Positions 16,695 to 25,366 of a stretch of 64,000 bases of DNA are shown in pieces. Source of the DNA: Exiguobacterium sp. s146 (lineage in GTDB: Bacteria > Bacillota > Bacilli > Exiguobacteriales > Exiguobacteriaceae); contig NZ_JACSMA010000002.1 of NCBI RefSeq assembly GCF_018618415.1, forward strand, positions 496,001 through 560,000, read 5' to 3'. The notes below the pieces were generated by a model that saw nothing but the letters and a program-made list of their open reading frames with translations, ran no database searches and was not told the DNA's origin. Made by a program: the position numbers and the translations under genes. The number at the start of each line of letters is the position of its first letter. Position 1 is the stretch's first letter.

Positions 16695-17729
16695 TCACCT
16701 CTCTTCATTTGGTACGGCGTTCGGGTTGATGATGCCTTGGCGGACGAGCTGTTCGATCGCCATGTCCATCGTCTGCATCCCGTTCTGCCGGTTCGTCTGG
16801 ATGACGGTCGGAAGTTGGAACTCCTTCTCGTTCCGAATCAAGTTGGCGACGGCCGGATTGCCAATCATAATCTCCATCGCGGCGACACGCCCTTTCGGCA
16901 CGTCGACACGCGGGAATAAGCGCTGACTGACGACACCGAGCAAGACGTTGGCGAGCTGGGTCCGAATCTGGTCCTGTTGCTCGGCCGGGAACGCGTCGAT
17001 GACCCGACTGACGGTCGACATCGCGCTCGACGTGTGGAGCGTCGCCATGACGAGATGGCCCGTCTCGGCGGCCGTCATCGCCGTCGAGATTGTCTCTAGG
17101 TCACGCATCTCCCCGAGCAAGATGACGTCCGGGTCTTGCCGGAGCGCGGCCCGAAGCCCGTCGACGAACTTCATGACGTCCGATCCGATCTCGCGCTGGT
17201 CGACGATGCTCTGATCGTGCGAGTGCAAATACTCGATCGGGTCCTCGAGCGTGATGATCCGTTTTCGCTGCGTCCGGTTAATCTCATGGATCATCGCGGC
17301 GAGCGTCGTCGACTTTCCCGACCCCGTCGGTCCCGTGACGAGGATGAGCCCGTACGGCTTCTCGATCAATCGCTTTAACACTTGCGGCAAATCGAGCTCA
17401 TTCATCGTCGGGATTTCCCCGGAAATGGACCGGAACGCAATGGCGACCGTGCCCCGTTGGTAATAGGCGTTGACCCGGAATCGCGACACGCGGGGGACTC
17501 CGAACGAGAAATCGAGGTCGCGTTGCATCTCCAGCCGGCCCCGCATCTCCTCGGTCATAATCTCTTTCAAATAACTTTCAATATGGAGCGGCAACACTTT
17601 CTCGTCACCCATCGTGATCAGACTGCCGTCGACCCGGATAATCGGCGGTGAGCCGGCGGTCAAATGGATGTCCGAGGCGCGTTGTTCGACTGCTTTCGTT
17701 AAAATCACTTCAATCGACTGATGGATCAT
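16695..17729 (-). CDS. pilT: type IV pilus retraction ATPase PilT
   Basis: 344-residue PilT-type hexameric ATPase that depolymerises pili and drives twitching. Walker A is GPTGSGKSTTLAAM and Walker B is VILLGEMRD. The His box ATLHTSSA and the C-terminal AIRNLIR-like segment (PAVANLIRNEKEF) distinguish PilT from PilB. The normal PilT length supports the call. It sits in the order pilB-pilT-pilC with 4-base gaps. Presence of a retraction ATPase separates this system from the ComG competence pilus. Confidence 0.95.
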   Translation of the reverse strand: MIHQSIEVILTKAVEQRASDIHLTAGSPPIIRVDGSLITMGDEKVLPLHIESYLKEIMTEEMRGRLEMQRDLDFSFGVPRVSRFRVNAYYQRGTVAIAFRSISGEIPTMNELDLPQVLKRLIEKPYGLILVTGPTGSGKSTTLAAMIHEINRTQRKRIITLEDPIEYLHSHDQSIVDQREIGSDVMKFVDGLRAALRQDPDVILLGEMRDLETISTAMTAAETGHLVMATLHTSSAMSTVSRVIDAFPAEQQDQIRTQLANVLLGVVSQRLFPRVDVPKGRVAAMEIMIGNPAVANLIRNEKEFQLPTVIQTNRQNGMQTMDMAIEQLVRQGIINPNAVPNEER

Positions 17730-17733
17730 AGGC

Positions 17734-19392
17734 TCACTCCGTTATCACTGTTCTCAATATCTCTTCGGTGTTCGTCAGCCCGAGTGCGACTTTCTCGAGT
17801 CCATCGGCGAGGAGGAAGCGGACGCCTTGTGCTTTCGCATAGGCGACCATCTCGGCCTCCGTCGCCTGGTTCATAATCAACCGGCGCAATCCTTCATCGA
17901 TCGGCACGACCTCATGGATGGCGAGCCGGCCACGGTACCCCGTGAAGTTACACGAGGCGCAGCCGTTGCCGCGCATGATCCGTTCGACCGGGACGCCCTC
18001 AGCCGCAAACAGTTCCTGTTCCCGTTTCGAGACCGGCTGTTCGTGCCCGCAGTCCCGACAGACACGACGGACGAGCCGCTGGGCGACAAGCCCGGACGTC
18101 GAAGCGGCGACGAGGAACGGTTCGACCCCCATGTCAATCAAGCGGGTGATTGAGCTGATGGCCGAGTTCGTATGTAGTGTCGATAGCACCAAGTGACCGG
18201 TCAATGACGCCCGGATGGCAATCTCGGCCGTCTCGGTGTCCCGGATTTCCCCGACCATGACAATGTTCGGGTCTTGTCGCAAAATCGAGCGCAGACCCGA
18301 CGCGAACGTCAAGCCGACCTTGGCGTTGACTTGGACTTGGTTGATCCCGTCAAGCTGATACTCGACCGGATCCTCGACGGTGATGATGTTCTTCGATTCA
18401 TCATTCAGTTCACGTAGCGACGCATAGAGCGTCGACGACTTCCCTGACCCGGTCGGCCCGGTGATGAGAATAATCCCGTTCGGCCGTTTCAGCATGTCAC
18501 GGTACACCGCCTCGTTCTGGTCGCCGAAGTCGAGTTTCGTCAAATCGGTCAACCCTTCCGAGGAGTCGAGCACCCGGATGACGATTTTCTCGCCATACAT
18601 CGTCGGGAGCGTCGAGACGCGGAAGTCGTACGGGCGGCCGCGGAGCGTATATTTGATACGCCCGTCCTGCGGCAAACGGCTCTCGGTAATGTCCAAGTTA
18701 CTCATGACCTTGAGCCGTGTCAGCATGACGCTTTGAATCTTTCTCGGATAAATCGCCTCGGTCCGGAGGTCGCCGTCGACCCGAAAGCGGACGTACAACT
18801 GTTTCTCGTGCGGGTCGAAGTGGATATCCGAGGCGCGTTGGTCGATCGCGCTCAAGAAGAGCTGATTGACGAGCCGGATGACCGGCGCGTCGTCTCGCGA
18901 CGCCGTCTCTTCGCGTTCGAGTTCCGGTGCCTCTTCTTTTAAAATCTCGATGAGTGACGCATCCATCTCGTAATAGCGGCCAATCGTCTTGCGAATCTGT
19001 TCGCGAGTGGCGATGCCGACCTCGATGTTCATCCCTGTCTGGAGCCGGACGTCATCGATGGCAATCAAGTCGAGCGGGTCCGCCGTCGCGATGAACAGCG
19101 TGTTCCCTTGGAGCGAGATCGGCATGATGTCGTGTTTTTGGGCGATGACTTTCGGGACGAGTTTCGTCACGGTCACGTTGATGTCTTCTGAATATAAGGA
19201 AATGACCGGTACGTTCAACTGTTCGTGCAACACTTGAATCAATTGGGTCTCGGTCAAATAGTTCAATCGCATGAGCGCATCCCCGAGCTTTTCCCCGGTC
19301 CGCTTTTGGGCGAGCGCCTCGTCGAGCTGGGCTTGCGTGATGATACCGGCCTCGAGGAGCATCTCGCCGAGGCGTTTCTTCGTTCGTCTCAA
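17734..19392 (-). CDS. pilB: type IV pilus assembly ATPase PilB
   Basis: 552-residue GspE/PilB extension ATPase. The N-terminal MshEN-type domain (RLGEMLLEAGIITQAQLDEAL, then a repeat with MPISL) could bind c-di-GMP, though this is inference. The core has Walker A GPTGSGKSSTLYASL, an Asp box and Walker B IVMVGEIRD. The zinc tetracysteine motif appears as CRDCG and CASC about 30 residues later. The full-length architecture indicates pilus polymerisation, and pilT follows directly. Confidence 0.96.
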   Translation of the reverse strand: MRRTKKRLGEMLLEAGIITQAQLDEALAQKRTGEKLGDALMRLNYLTETQLIQVLHEQLNVPVISLYSEDINVTVTKLVPKVIAQKHDIMPISLQGNTLFIATADPLDLIAIDDVRLQTGMNIEVGIATREQIRKTIGRYYEMDASLIEILKEEAPELEREETASRDDAPVIRLVNQLFLSAIDQRASDIHFDPHEKQLYVRFRVDGDLRTEAIYPRKIQSVMLTRLKVMSNLDITESRLPQDGRIKYTLRGRPYDFRVSTLPTMYGEKIVIRVLDSSEGLTDLTKLDFGDQNEAVYRDMLKRPNGIILITGPTGSGKSSTLYASLRELNDESKNIITVEDPVEYQLDGINQVQVNAKVGLTFASGLRSILRQDPNIVMVGEIRDTETAEIAIRASLTGHLVLSTLHTNSAISSITRLIDMGVEPFLVAASTSGLVAQRLVRRVCRDCGHEQPVSKREQELFAAEGVPVERIMRGNGCASCNFTGYRGRLAIHEVVPIDEGLRRLIMNQATEAEMVAYAKAQGVRFLLADGLEKVALGLTNTEEILRTVITE

Positions 19393-19393
19393 C

Positions 19394-19675
19394 TTACTTC
19401 ACCATCCTCTGTGGTACCTCCTGTGCGACGTCTCGCTGTTCGATGAACGCACTGAGTGCCGCACCGCCGGCCAAACCGAGGGCGAGGAGAACCCACGCCC
19501 ACCACGTCCGCTCGAGCCCTTCGACATACAGGCTGTAAACGCCGAGCGAGAGCACGGCGACGAGCAACGCGATGACGCCTTTCGTCTCACGTTTCCGAAT
19601 GTACGGAATCGACAAGGCGAACACGGTCAATGTGGCGAGTACCCAAAAGGCGACCAAAATCAAATATCCGATCAT
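19394..19675 (-). CDS. small three-helix membrane protein in the pilus operon
   Basis: 93-residue membrane protein with three predicted segments (roughly residues 3-25, 33-52 and 60-78) and a short polar tail. I recognise no family. Its ATG overlaps the stop of the VanW-like gene (ATGA) and it ends one base before pilB, so it is tightly embedded in the pilus operon. A pilus-assembly role is inferred from position only. Confidence 0.7.
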   Translation of the reverse strand: MIGYLILVAFWVLATLTVFALSIPYIRKRETKGVIALLVAVLSLGVYSLYVEGLERTWWAWVLLALGLAGGAALSAFIEQRDVAQEVPQRMVK

Positions 19676-20907
19676 CCGACTGCCCCCTCACTTGGTACCG
19701 GGTCAGTGTCATGAACCGGTGGTTGTTCTGGCTGTTCGTCAAACTGATTCAATCCGTCATCCTCTACATCGTCATCAAACGGGTCATCTTCCAGTGTTTC
19801 ATCTGGGAAAGTTGGGATGACCGGTTCGACCGGCTCTGGAGGCGGGAGCGGGACGGAACTTTTCGTCACGATCTCCGGAATCGGCTCGTAAAAATCAAAT
19901 CCAAGCAACTCAAGCGACTCGCCCGTATCCGTGATGCGGACACGGTACAGCTTGCCCGACTCGCCGGTCTGTCCGGATTGGGTCACAGACGAGCTGCCAG
20001 CCGTGAGCGATGGCGAGAAGCGGACGATGTTTTGGTACGGGACGCTCGTCACGTCCTCGACGCGTGATTCGTAGGCGCCGACAAACATTTTGCCGAGCAA
20101 TTGGACCGTCATCGCGTTCCCCTCTTCAAGCACGATGAGCGCGTACGGCGTCTGTTCCGTATTCTGGACGGCGAAGTTCGAGCGCTCGTCGACTTTGACG
20201 TCGTAGCCGAGCTCGATGCCGGTCGGGAGCGTCTCATGTTGCACCCGTTCAAGGATTTGGAACGGTGTCGCTGCGAACAATTGATACATCGATGACCCGA
20301 GCGTGCTGAGCGCGTCAAAATCTTCCCCGAACGCTTTCAGGCTGAAAATGTCCCCGGCTTCCATCTCGAAGCCGTTCATCCGCTCGAGTGCCGAACGCAT
20401 CGCTGGTGTCGGACTGACCGTGATCGAGGCGACGACTTCACTCTCCGTCGCCGTCATCTCGAGGACGACGTCCGAGTTCAAGTTCGAGGCCGCTTCGACG
20501 AGCGGTGGTGTCACCATCGAGAGCGTCACCGGCTGATTCTGTAAGTATGGCGTCAACCGCTCTTCGTCGACCGTCGTGACGAGCGGATATGTACCCGGTT
20601 CAGAAGCCGTCTTGAGCGTCGCATCGACGTTGAATGAGACGACGTCCTTGCCGACTTCGAGCGCCGTTCCATCGACGAGCGTCACTGTGAACGGCGTGTT
20701 GTTGAAGTCTTTGATGGCGTTATCGAGCCGGACGACCGCCTCTTCCTTCGTCATCCCCGACACATCGATGCCGGCCACGGTCGTCTCTTTATATGTAGCA
20801 CTCGTCTTTGCCGAGGCGTCGAGATAGTTCACGAGCCCGATTGTCGGCAATGACACGAGCAGGACGAGTCCTGCTAGGATGAACACATGCATCCCATATC
20901 GCTTCAT
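19672..20907 (-). CDS. VanW-like / PG-binding_4 membrane protein heading the pilus operon
   Basis: 411-residue protein with an N-terminal membrane anchor (residues 8-28). A YoaR/PG_binding_4-type domain follows (VAGIDVSGMTKEEAVVRL at about residue 45), then a VanW-like region recognisable by ILERVQHETLPTGIELGYDVKV and NTEQTPYALIV. The usual GGGVCQVSST-type segment is replaced by LSTLGSSMYQLF, without cysteine. The last 60 residues form a Pro/Glu/Asp-rich tail. It is the first gene of the minus-strand pil operon. It may anchor the machine to peptidoglycan, which is inference. Confidence 0.75.
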   Translation of the reverse strand: MKRYGMHVFILAGLVLLVSLPTIGLVNYLDASAKTSATYKETTVAGIDVSGMTKEEAVVRLDNAIKDFNNTPFTVTLVDGTALEVGKDVVSFNVDATLKTASEPGTYPLVTTVDEERLTPYLQNQPVTLSMVTPPLVEAASNLNSDVVLEMTATESEVVASITVSPTPAMRSALERMNGFEMEAGDIFSLKAFGEDFDALSTLGSSMYQLFAATPFQILERVQHETLPTGIELGYDVKVDERSNFAVQNTEQTPYALIVLEEGNAMTVQLLGKMFVGAYESRVEDVTSVPYQNIVRFSPSLTAGSSSVTQSGQTGESGKLYRVRITDTGESLELLGFDFYEPIPEIVTKSSVPLPPPEPVEPVIPTFPDETLEDDPFDDDVEDDGLNQFDEQPEQPPVHDTDPVPSEGAVG

Positions 20908-21070
20908 TCCATTTCCCCCTCTATTTCAAGTCAAATGAGACTTTTGAATTACTATCCGTTCCCACTGTAACTTTAGTATAATATGCATTGTACAGAAAAT
21001 AACAATTATTTCAGATGAAAAGTCTCTTTTTTCCTATCTTTAAATCAATTTTGAAAAGGTGGTCAATTCG
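20908..21070. promoter_or_regulatory. divergent promoter region of the two pilus operons
   Basis: 163 non-coding, AT-rich bases separate the minus-strand VanW-like/pil operon from the plus-strand minor-pilin operon. A perfect TATAAT is visible on the plus strand at about 20977-20982. A TATACT box with a TTATTT box 16 bases upstream is visible on the minus strand. Both directions could be controlled together. Confidence 0.5.
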
Positions 21071-21520
21071 TTGAACCGTTCCGAACAAGGTTTCACTCTC
21101 GTCGAAGTACTCGTCTCGATCGTCGTCGTCTCGATCCTGGCATTATCGCTTATGAATATCTTCTCCCAAAGCTTGCGAATCACCTCCTCGGATCTCGACC
21201 GGACCGTGGCGAACCAAGTCGCCCAAAACACGCTCAACACGTTGAAACGCCGGGCAGCCGAGACGCGGGACCCGATCGATATCGCGGCGCTCCAACAGAC
21301 ACCGGCCAACGTCTGCGATTTATGTGACGTCACGATTAACGGGCGCGCCTTCGATGTGACCATCCTCTCTCCGGACAACGAACCGACCGCCGACCTCGTC
21401 AACATCGAGATCACCGTCGCCTCGGAGACGTTGCTCCAACCGATTACATTGAAAGGAGTGGTGACGAATGCGACGCTTCAAGATAAATTCCCTGAGACGG
21501 ACGTTCCAGAGCTTCCGTGA
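21071..21520 (+). CDS. PilV-like minor pilin
   Basis: 149-residue prepilin-like protein with a very short leader (MNRSEQG) before the cleavage site G/FTLVEVLVSIVVVSILAL; Glu +5 is present. The mature part has a CDLCD cysteine pair, typical of minor pilins. The TTG at 21071 is preferred because AGGTGG lies 8 bases upstream, better placed than for the GTG at 21059. First gene of the plus-strand minor-pilin operon; its end overlaps the next gene by about 50 bases. Confidence 0.88.
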   Translation: MNRSEQGFTLVEVLVSIVVVSILALSLMNIFSQSLRITSSDLDRTVANQVAQNTLNTLKRRAAETRDPIDIAALQQTPANVCDLCDVTINGRAFDVTILSPDNEPTADLVNIEITVASETLLQPITLKGVVTNATLQDKFPETDVPELP

Positions 21521-22031
21521 CCGTGAGGACGGCGTCACGCTCGTCGAGCTGTTGCTCGCGCTCGTCATCTCGGCCATCTTCGCTGGGATCGTCATCACCG
21601 TTTTCTTGACCGGCTCGCTCGGTTTCCGATTGACGAACGATACGAGCTCACTTCGAAACGAGGCCGACTATTTAATCACGAGTGTTCTTCAGGATATCAA
21701 CCGGACCGAGTTCGACGCCTTGACCGTCAACGGGGATACATATTCGTTCCACCGTCTCCATACCCCGCGCATCTCGACGGAAGGCATCTTGTACCGTCAA
21801 GGCGATTACATGGAGAACGCTGTGCTCGAGCTCGCCCCGTCAAGTTTCGTGACGAACAATCCCGACGTCATCGTCCAGGCCGTCGACATTGACCTTCGCG
21901 ACGAAGTGACCGACCCGAGACGCGGACGTGAGGCGTACATCACCTCTGGATTGATTGAAATTCAAGTGACACTCGCCTCGCGTGAAGATTCAACGCTCGT
22001 CAAAACGTTCACGAGCACCATCCCGTTATGA
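21468..22031 (+). CDS. PilW-like minor pilin
   Basis: 187-residue prepilin-like protein with a basic leader of 22 residues, cleavage site G/VTLVELLLALVISAIFAG and Glu +5. The following region resembles PilW/ComGF-type minor pilins (SLRNEADYLITSVLQDIN). It overlaps the previous gene by 53 bases and the next by an ATGA junction, so the three are translationally coupled. Confidence 0.88.
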   Translation: MRRFKINSLRRTFQSFRDREDGVTLVELLLALVISAIFAGIVITVFLTGSLGFRLTNDTSSLRNEADYLITSVLQDINRTEFDALTVNGDTYSFHRLHTPRISTEGILYRQGDYMENAVLELAPSSFVTNNPDVIVQAVDIDLRDEVTDPRRGREAYITSGLIEIQVTLASREDSTLVKTFTSTIPL

Positions 22032-22045
22032 AAAGAGGGAGTCCG

Positions 22046-23707
22046 ATGAAACAAGATGAACGAGGCTATGTCCTCATCCTCGTCCTCGTGACGATGGCGG
22101 CACTCGCCGTCCTCTCGCTCGCGGCGATTCAAGTCAACTTGGCGACGAACAAGCAGACGAATTTCCGTGTCGACGAGACGCAACTCGATACCGACGTCAA
22201 AGGCGTGCTCGATGTGCTCGTCGCCGATCTCCGAGCGACGTTCCCGCTCCACGATGCGAACGTCGTCCAACCGTATATGGAGAACGAGCAGCTGTTCCAG
22301 GCGAAGGTCGACACTGTTCTCAAACAAAATACGTTGTATGCGGGGACACGCCAATCAGGCGACAACGATATCCGTTATACAATCGCGCGTTCGACAGCCG
22401 ATCAGGCGAACGCCCCGTTCACGACGGTGCTCACGTTGACGGCGACCGGGACGACAAAATCGAAAGCGGATCAGCCGATGCAGACGAGCTCGTATAGTCA
22501 AGAAGTGTACGTGACGGCTCTCCCGTCGTTCCTCTATTACGTCCTTGGTTCGGATGAGACGTTGACAATCAACGGTCCTCCGAAGATTGAAGGGAACTTG
22601 TTTGCCGGTACGGAGCTCACACTCGACCCCGATGCGAAGTATCAACTGAAAGATCAAATCAACACACTGAACAACAGTGCCTCGAGCCGGTTTTATCTCG
22701 ACGGTCGCATCGACCTCGGGAACGGTGCGACTTGCGACGGCTGCGAGACACCGAACTACTTCACGAATTCGACTACGCCGGGTGTGAACCATGAACCTGA
22801 GATTGGTCCGGTCGAGAGTACGTTTTCTCGCTTTAACTTGAATTACTCGGTCATCCAGTTCGCGAACCGACACCGAGGCACCGCCGGTAAATTACCTTAT
22901 ACGAATTCACCGAAGCAGACACTGTTTCAATCGACATTGATTCCAACATCGACGATTTCACCTTTCCTCAAGCAAACGTACGTCGTCGATGGAGAAACAA
23001 CGCCACGTGAGCGACCGACCGAGTTTATCGATTCCAGTCAGCTCAACTCGATTCAAACGTTACAAGTCGTCAATCTACCAGCTGGTGTAACAGGTCCGAT
23101 AGTCATCACCAAATCGATTGCGAACAGCTCCGTCCCGCTTCTTTTAAACGGAGACGTCACGATTGACGCTTTAGACACCATCACCATTAGCCGCCCACTA
23201 ATTATTAATGGAGATTTGACGATTCGTGGGAAAGTCGCGTTCAATACGACCGTATATGCATTGGGCGATGCCTTCATCGACCGTGCCGATGTATTGCCAG
23301 TCGCTTCTGGTGCGAATGATAGTTCTCTTGTCTTGCTCGCCGAAGGAAAGATTTTATTGAACCGAATCAATGAATTCCAGGATCGTTCTTCGACGCTACA
23401 AGCGTTCATGTATAGTGCCTCGACTGAACCGACTCGACTCTATTCTGTCGGCTCCATCGTCAACATGAAAGGTGGTTTGTATAGTAAAGGACCACTCGAA
23501 ATAAATACATTCCGCGGTTCTTTCAAATCATTACCGCAGCAAGCAAATAAACAAGCTTACTTCGCCCCTGGGAATGTGATTGCCTCTCCAGACGTCGACG
23601 ATTCACGTCTCATCATGGAATATAACGAGGGTGTGTTCCGTCAAATCGATACGCTCCCGGTCACGAACCAGCTCCAACTGTTCGTCGGTCAACAACTGAA
23701 GAACTAA
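22046..23707 (+). CDS. PilX-like pilus-associated protein
   Basis: 553-residue protein with a short leader (MKQDERG) and a hydrophobic helix YVLILVLVTMAALAVLSLAAIQ, as in PilX or GspK-like minor pilins. There is no Glu at position +5, which is also known for GspK-type subunits. The large C-terminal part contains beta-rich repeats with many Asn, Thr and Ile residues and a CDGC pair at about 228-231, so it may be the tip or adhesive subunit. The ATG at 22046 has GAGGGAG just upstream; an ATG at 22028 overlaps the previous stop. A bidirectional terminator follows. Confidence 0.8.
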   Translation: MKQDERGYVLILVLVTMAALAVLSLAAIQVNLATNKQTNFRVDETQLDTDVKGVLDVLVADLRATFPLHDANVVQPYMENEQLFQAKVDTVLKQNTLYAGTRQSGDNDIRYTIARSTADQANAPFTTVLTLTATGTTKSKADQPMQTSSYSQEVYVTALPSFLYYVLGSDETLTINGPPKIEGNLFAGTELTLDPDAKYQLKDQINTLNNSASSRFYLDGRIDLGNGATCDGCETPNYFTNSTTPGVNHEPEIGPVESTFSRFNLNYSVIQFANRHRGTAGKLPYTNSPKQTLFQSTLIPTSTISPFLKQTYVVDGETTPRERPTEFIDSSQLNSIQTLQVVNLPAGVTGPIVITKSIANSSVPLLLNGDVTIDALDTITISRPLIINGDLTIRGKVAFNTTVYALGDAFIDRADVLPVASGANDSSLVLLAEGKILLNRINEFQDRSSTLQAFMYSASTEPTRLYSVGSIVNMKGGLYSKGPLEINTFRGSFKSLPQQANKQAYFAPGNVIASPDVDDSRLIMEYNEGVFRQIDTLPVTNQLQLFVGQQLKN

Positions 23708-23708
23708 C

Positions 23709-23744
23709 AAAAAGAGGCTGCTCTCACGAGTAGCCTCTTTTCTG
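23709..23744. terminator. bidirectional terminator between the minor-pilin operon and the secreted-protein gene
   Basis: AAAGAGGCTGCT pairs with AGTAGCCTCTTT around a short loop. A-rich and T-rich flanks on the two sides make it functional in both directions. It lies between two convergent genes. Confidence 0.88.
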
Positions 23745-23753
23745 TAATGGAAA

Positions 23754-25322
23754 TTAATAGAAATCGCCAGACGGATCTTCGGTTCCTGGGTTCGGATCCG
23801 TGCCCGCTTTGACACGGACGTAGAACGTTTGGCTAATCACTTTTGGTCCTTCTCCTGCTTTAAATGATGCACTGACGTCCTCTGTGACCAGACCGATTTT
23901 CGCGATACCCGGCTTCAAGAGTGTCAATACGTCATCTTTTGCTGTCATGACATCCGTCCCTTCAAGGACAGTCAGGCCGTACCCTGTCACGTTTGCCGTC
24001 TCAGGCCAGAATTTGACCGGATAGCTGTATGGGCTGTCTGTCATGTAGAGGATGACGTTCGGTGTCGAGACTTTTTGTGGATACTCTTTGACGTTAATCA
24101 AGACAGGCATCGTCTGTCCGATATAATCTTTCAACTTCGCAACGACAGAGATGTTGCTCGTACTCCCATGCTCGGCTTGTACGGTAGCAGATGTGTTTTG
24201 ACTTGAGAGAAGTTTTAAGGCGGTCGAATCAACGTTCCACGTTACAGCAAGTGGATTGGCCAGTGCTTGTTTATCTTCCACCAATTGCTGCAGTGTCACC
24301 AAAGTCTGTTGTTTCACTAACGTGCCTGCTTCGTTTTTATATACCCATAACTCTTTGTCATTCGTACTTAATGATAAGTCAGGTAGTTTGACCACAACCT
24401 TCATATCATTTGATTTCACTTTTTGACCATTCGCGTATTCGTAGACAGCTTTCACAGTCGTCTCACCCGGATCCAACGCTTTTAACGTAACGCTTTGATT
24501 CGTTTGATTTGTCTGACTCACAAAACTAGCTTTATCAAGTTCCCAAGTAAGTTTTGCATTCTGCGGAATCGCCGCTTTCGCAGTCGATAAGTTAGCTGCT
24601 ACCGTTTTTGAATTCCCTAAATAAATCGTCGCTTCATTTGGAACATTGATGTTCAGTTCTTCGACCGTCACTGTCGTTTTGGTAAAGCCGCTTCCCGCAT
24701 CAGTAAACGAACGATCGTGTTTTTTTGCACCGCTCCCGTTTCCTGAATGATCAGCCTCCAACGAATAAGCGTATCTTCCAGAATCAAACGTATAGCTACC
24801 CGGCTTGTCTGCAATCAATTTGACTGTGATGAGATCAGAGAATGCTGCATTCTTATATTCATTACAAGATTCAAGACCCGTATTTTTCTTACCACACATA
24901 ATGTTAATTGTTCCTGTTAAACGACGTGTAGTAGAATCAAAATTTAAATTGTATTTATCTATGGTGCTTTTTACTACAGTCAAGCCTACAGGAATTGTTT
25001 CTTCAACCTTGACGGCCCACTCCACATATTTATAGGAGTTGATGTTCGGTCCTTTTTCAAAATCAAGGATGTTATTCAATGATAAGTCATACGTTAAGTC
25101 AAAACTGTCTCCAATGAGTACAGCTTCTGGCGTGATAGTTCGAATCGCCTCATCCTCAATCGTTGTTTGGAAAACAATGCCTTGGTTGTTCCCATTGCTA
25201 CCGCCATTGCCTTTCCCATTGCCCCTACCATTATTCGCGAACGTCGATGTATACGCGAACAACAACAAGACCATCCCTATTACTATGAGGAACCCGTACT
25301 TGGATCTTAGCTGCCTCTTCAT
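23754..25322 (-). CDS. secreted Ig-like (Big/DUF11-type) protein, candidate adhesin
   Basis: 522-residue exported protein. A signal peptide (about residues 1-29) is followed by a Gly/Asn low-complexity segment (about 30-48). A beta-rich domain then resembles conserved-repeat DUF11 or collagen-binding-like modules (TIPVGLTVVKS; LTGTINIMCG), and later segments look like bacterial Ig-like repeats (LSLSTNDKELWVYKN, GETTVKAVYEY). No LPXTG motif or C-terminal anchor is seen. The start has GGAGG 7 bases upstream. It is more AT-rich than its neighbours. Convergent with the minor-pilin operon, so a surface role linked to pili is possible but unproven. Confidence 0.65.
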   Translation of the reverse strand: MKRQLRSKYGFLIVIGMVLLLFAYTSTFANNGRGNGKGNGGSNGNNQGIVFQTTIEDEAIRTITPEAVLIGDSFDLTYDLSLNNILDFEKGPNINSYKYVEWAVKVEETIPVGLTVVKSTIDKYNLNFDSTTRRLTGTINIMCGKKNTGLESCNEYKNAAFSDLITVKLIADKPGSYTFDSGRYAYSLEADHSGNGSGAKKHDRSFTDAGSGFTKTTVTVEELNINVPNEATIYLGNSKTVAANLSTAKAAIPQNAKLTWELDKASFVSQTNQTNQSVTLKALDPGETTVKAVYEYANGQKVKSNDMKVVVKLPDLSLSTNDKELWVYKNEAGTLVKQQTLVTLQQLVEDKQALANPLAVTWNVDSTALKLLSSQNTSATVQAEHGSTSNISVVAKLKDYIGQTMPVLINVKEYPQKVSTPNVILYMTDSPYSYPVKFWPETANVTGYGLTVLEGTDVMTAKDDVLTLLKPGIAKIGLVTEDVSASFKAGEGPKVISQTFYVRVKAGTDPNPGTEDPSGDFY

Positions 25323-25366
25323 CGTTGTGCCTCCAGTCGGTTTGTCATCACACTTCTTCAGTTAAT

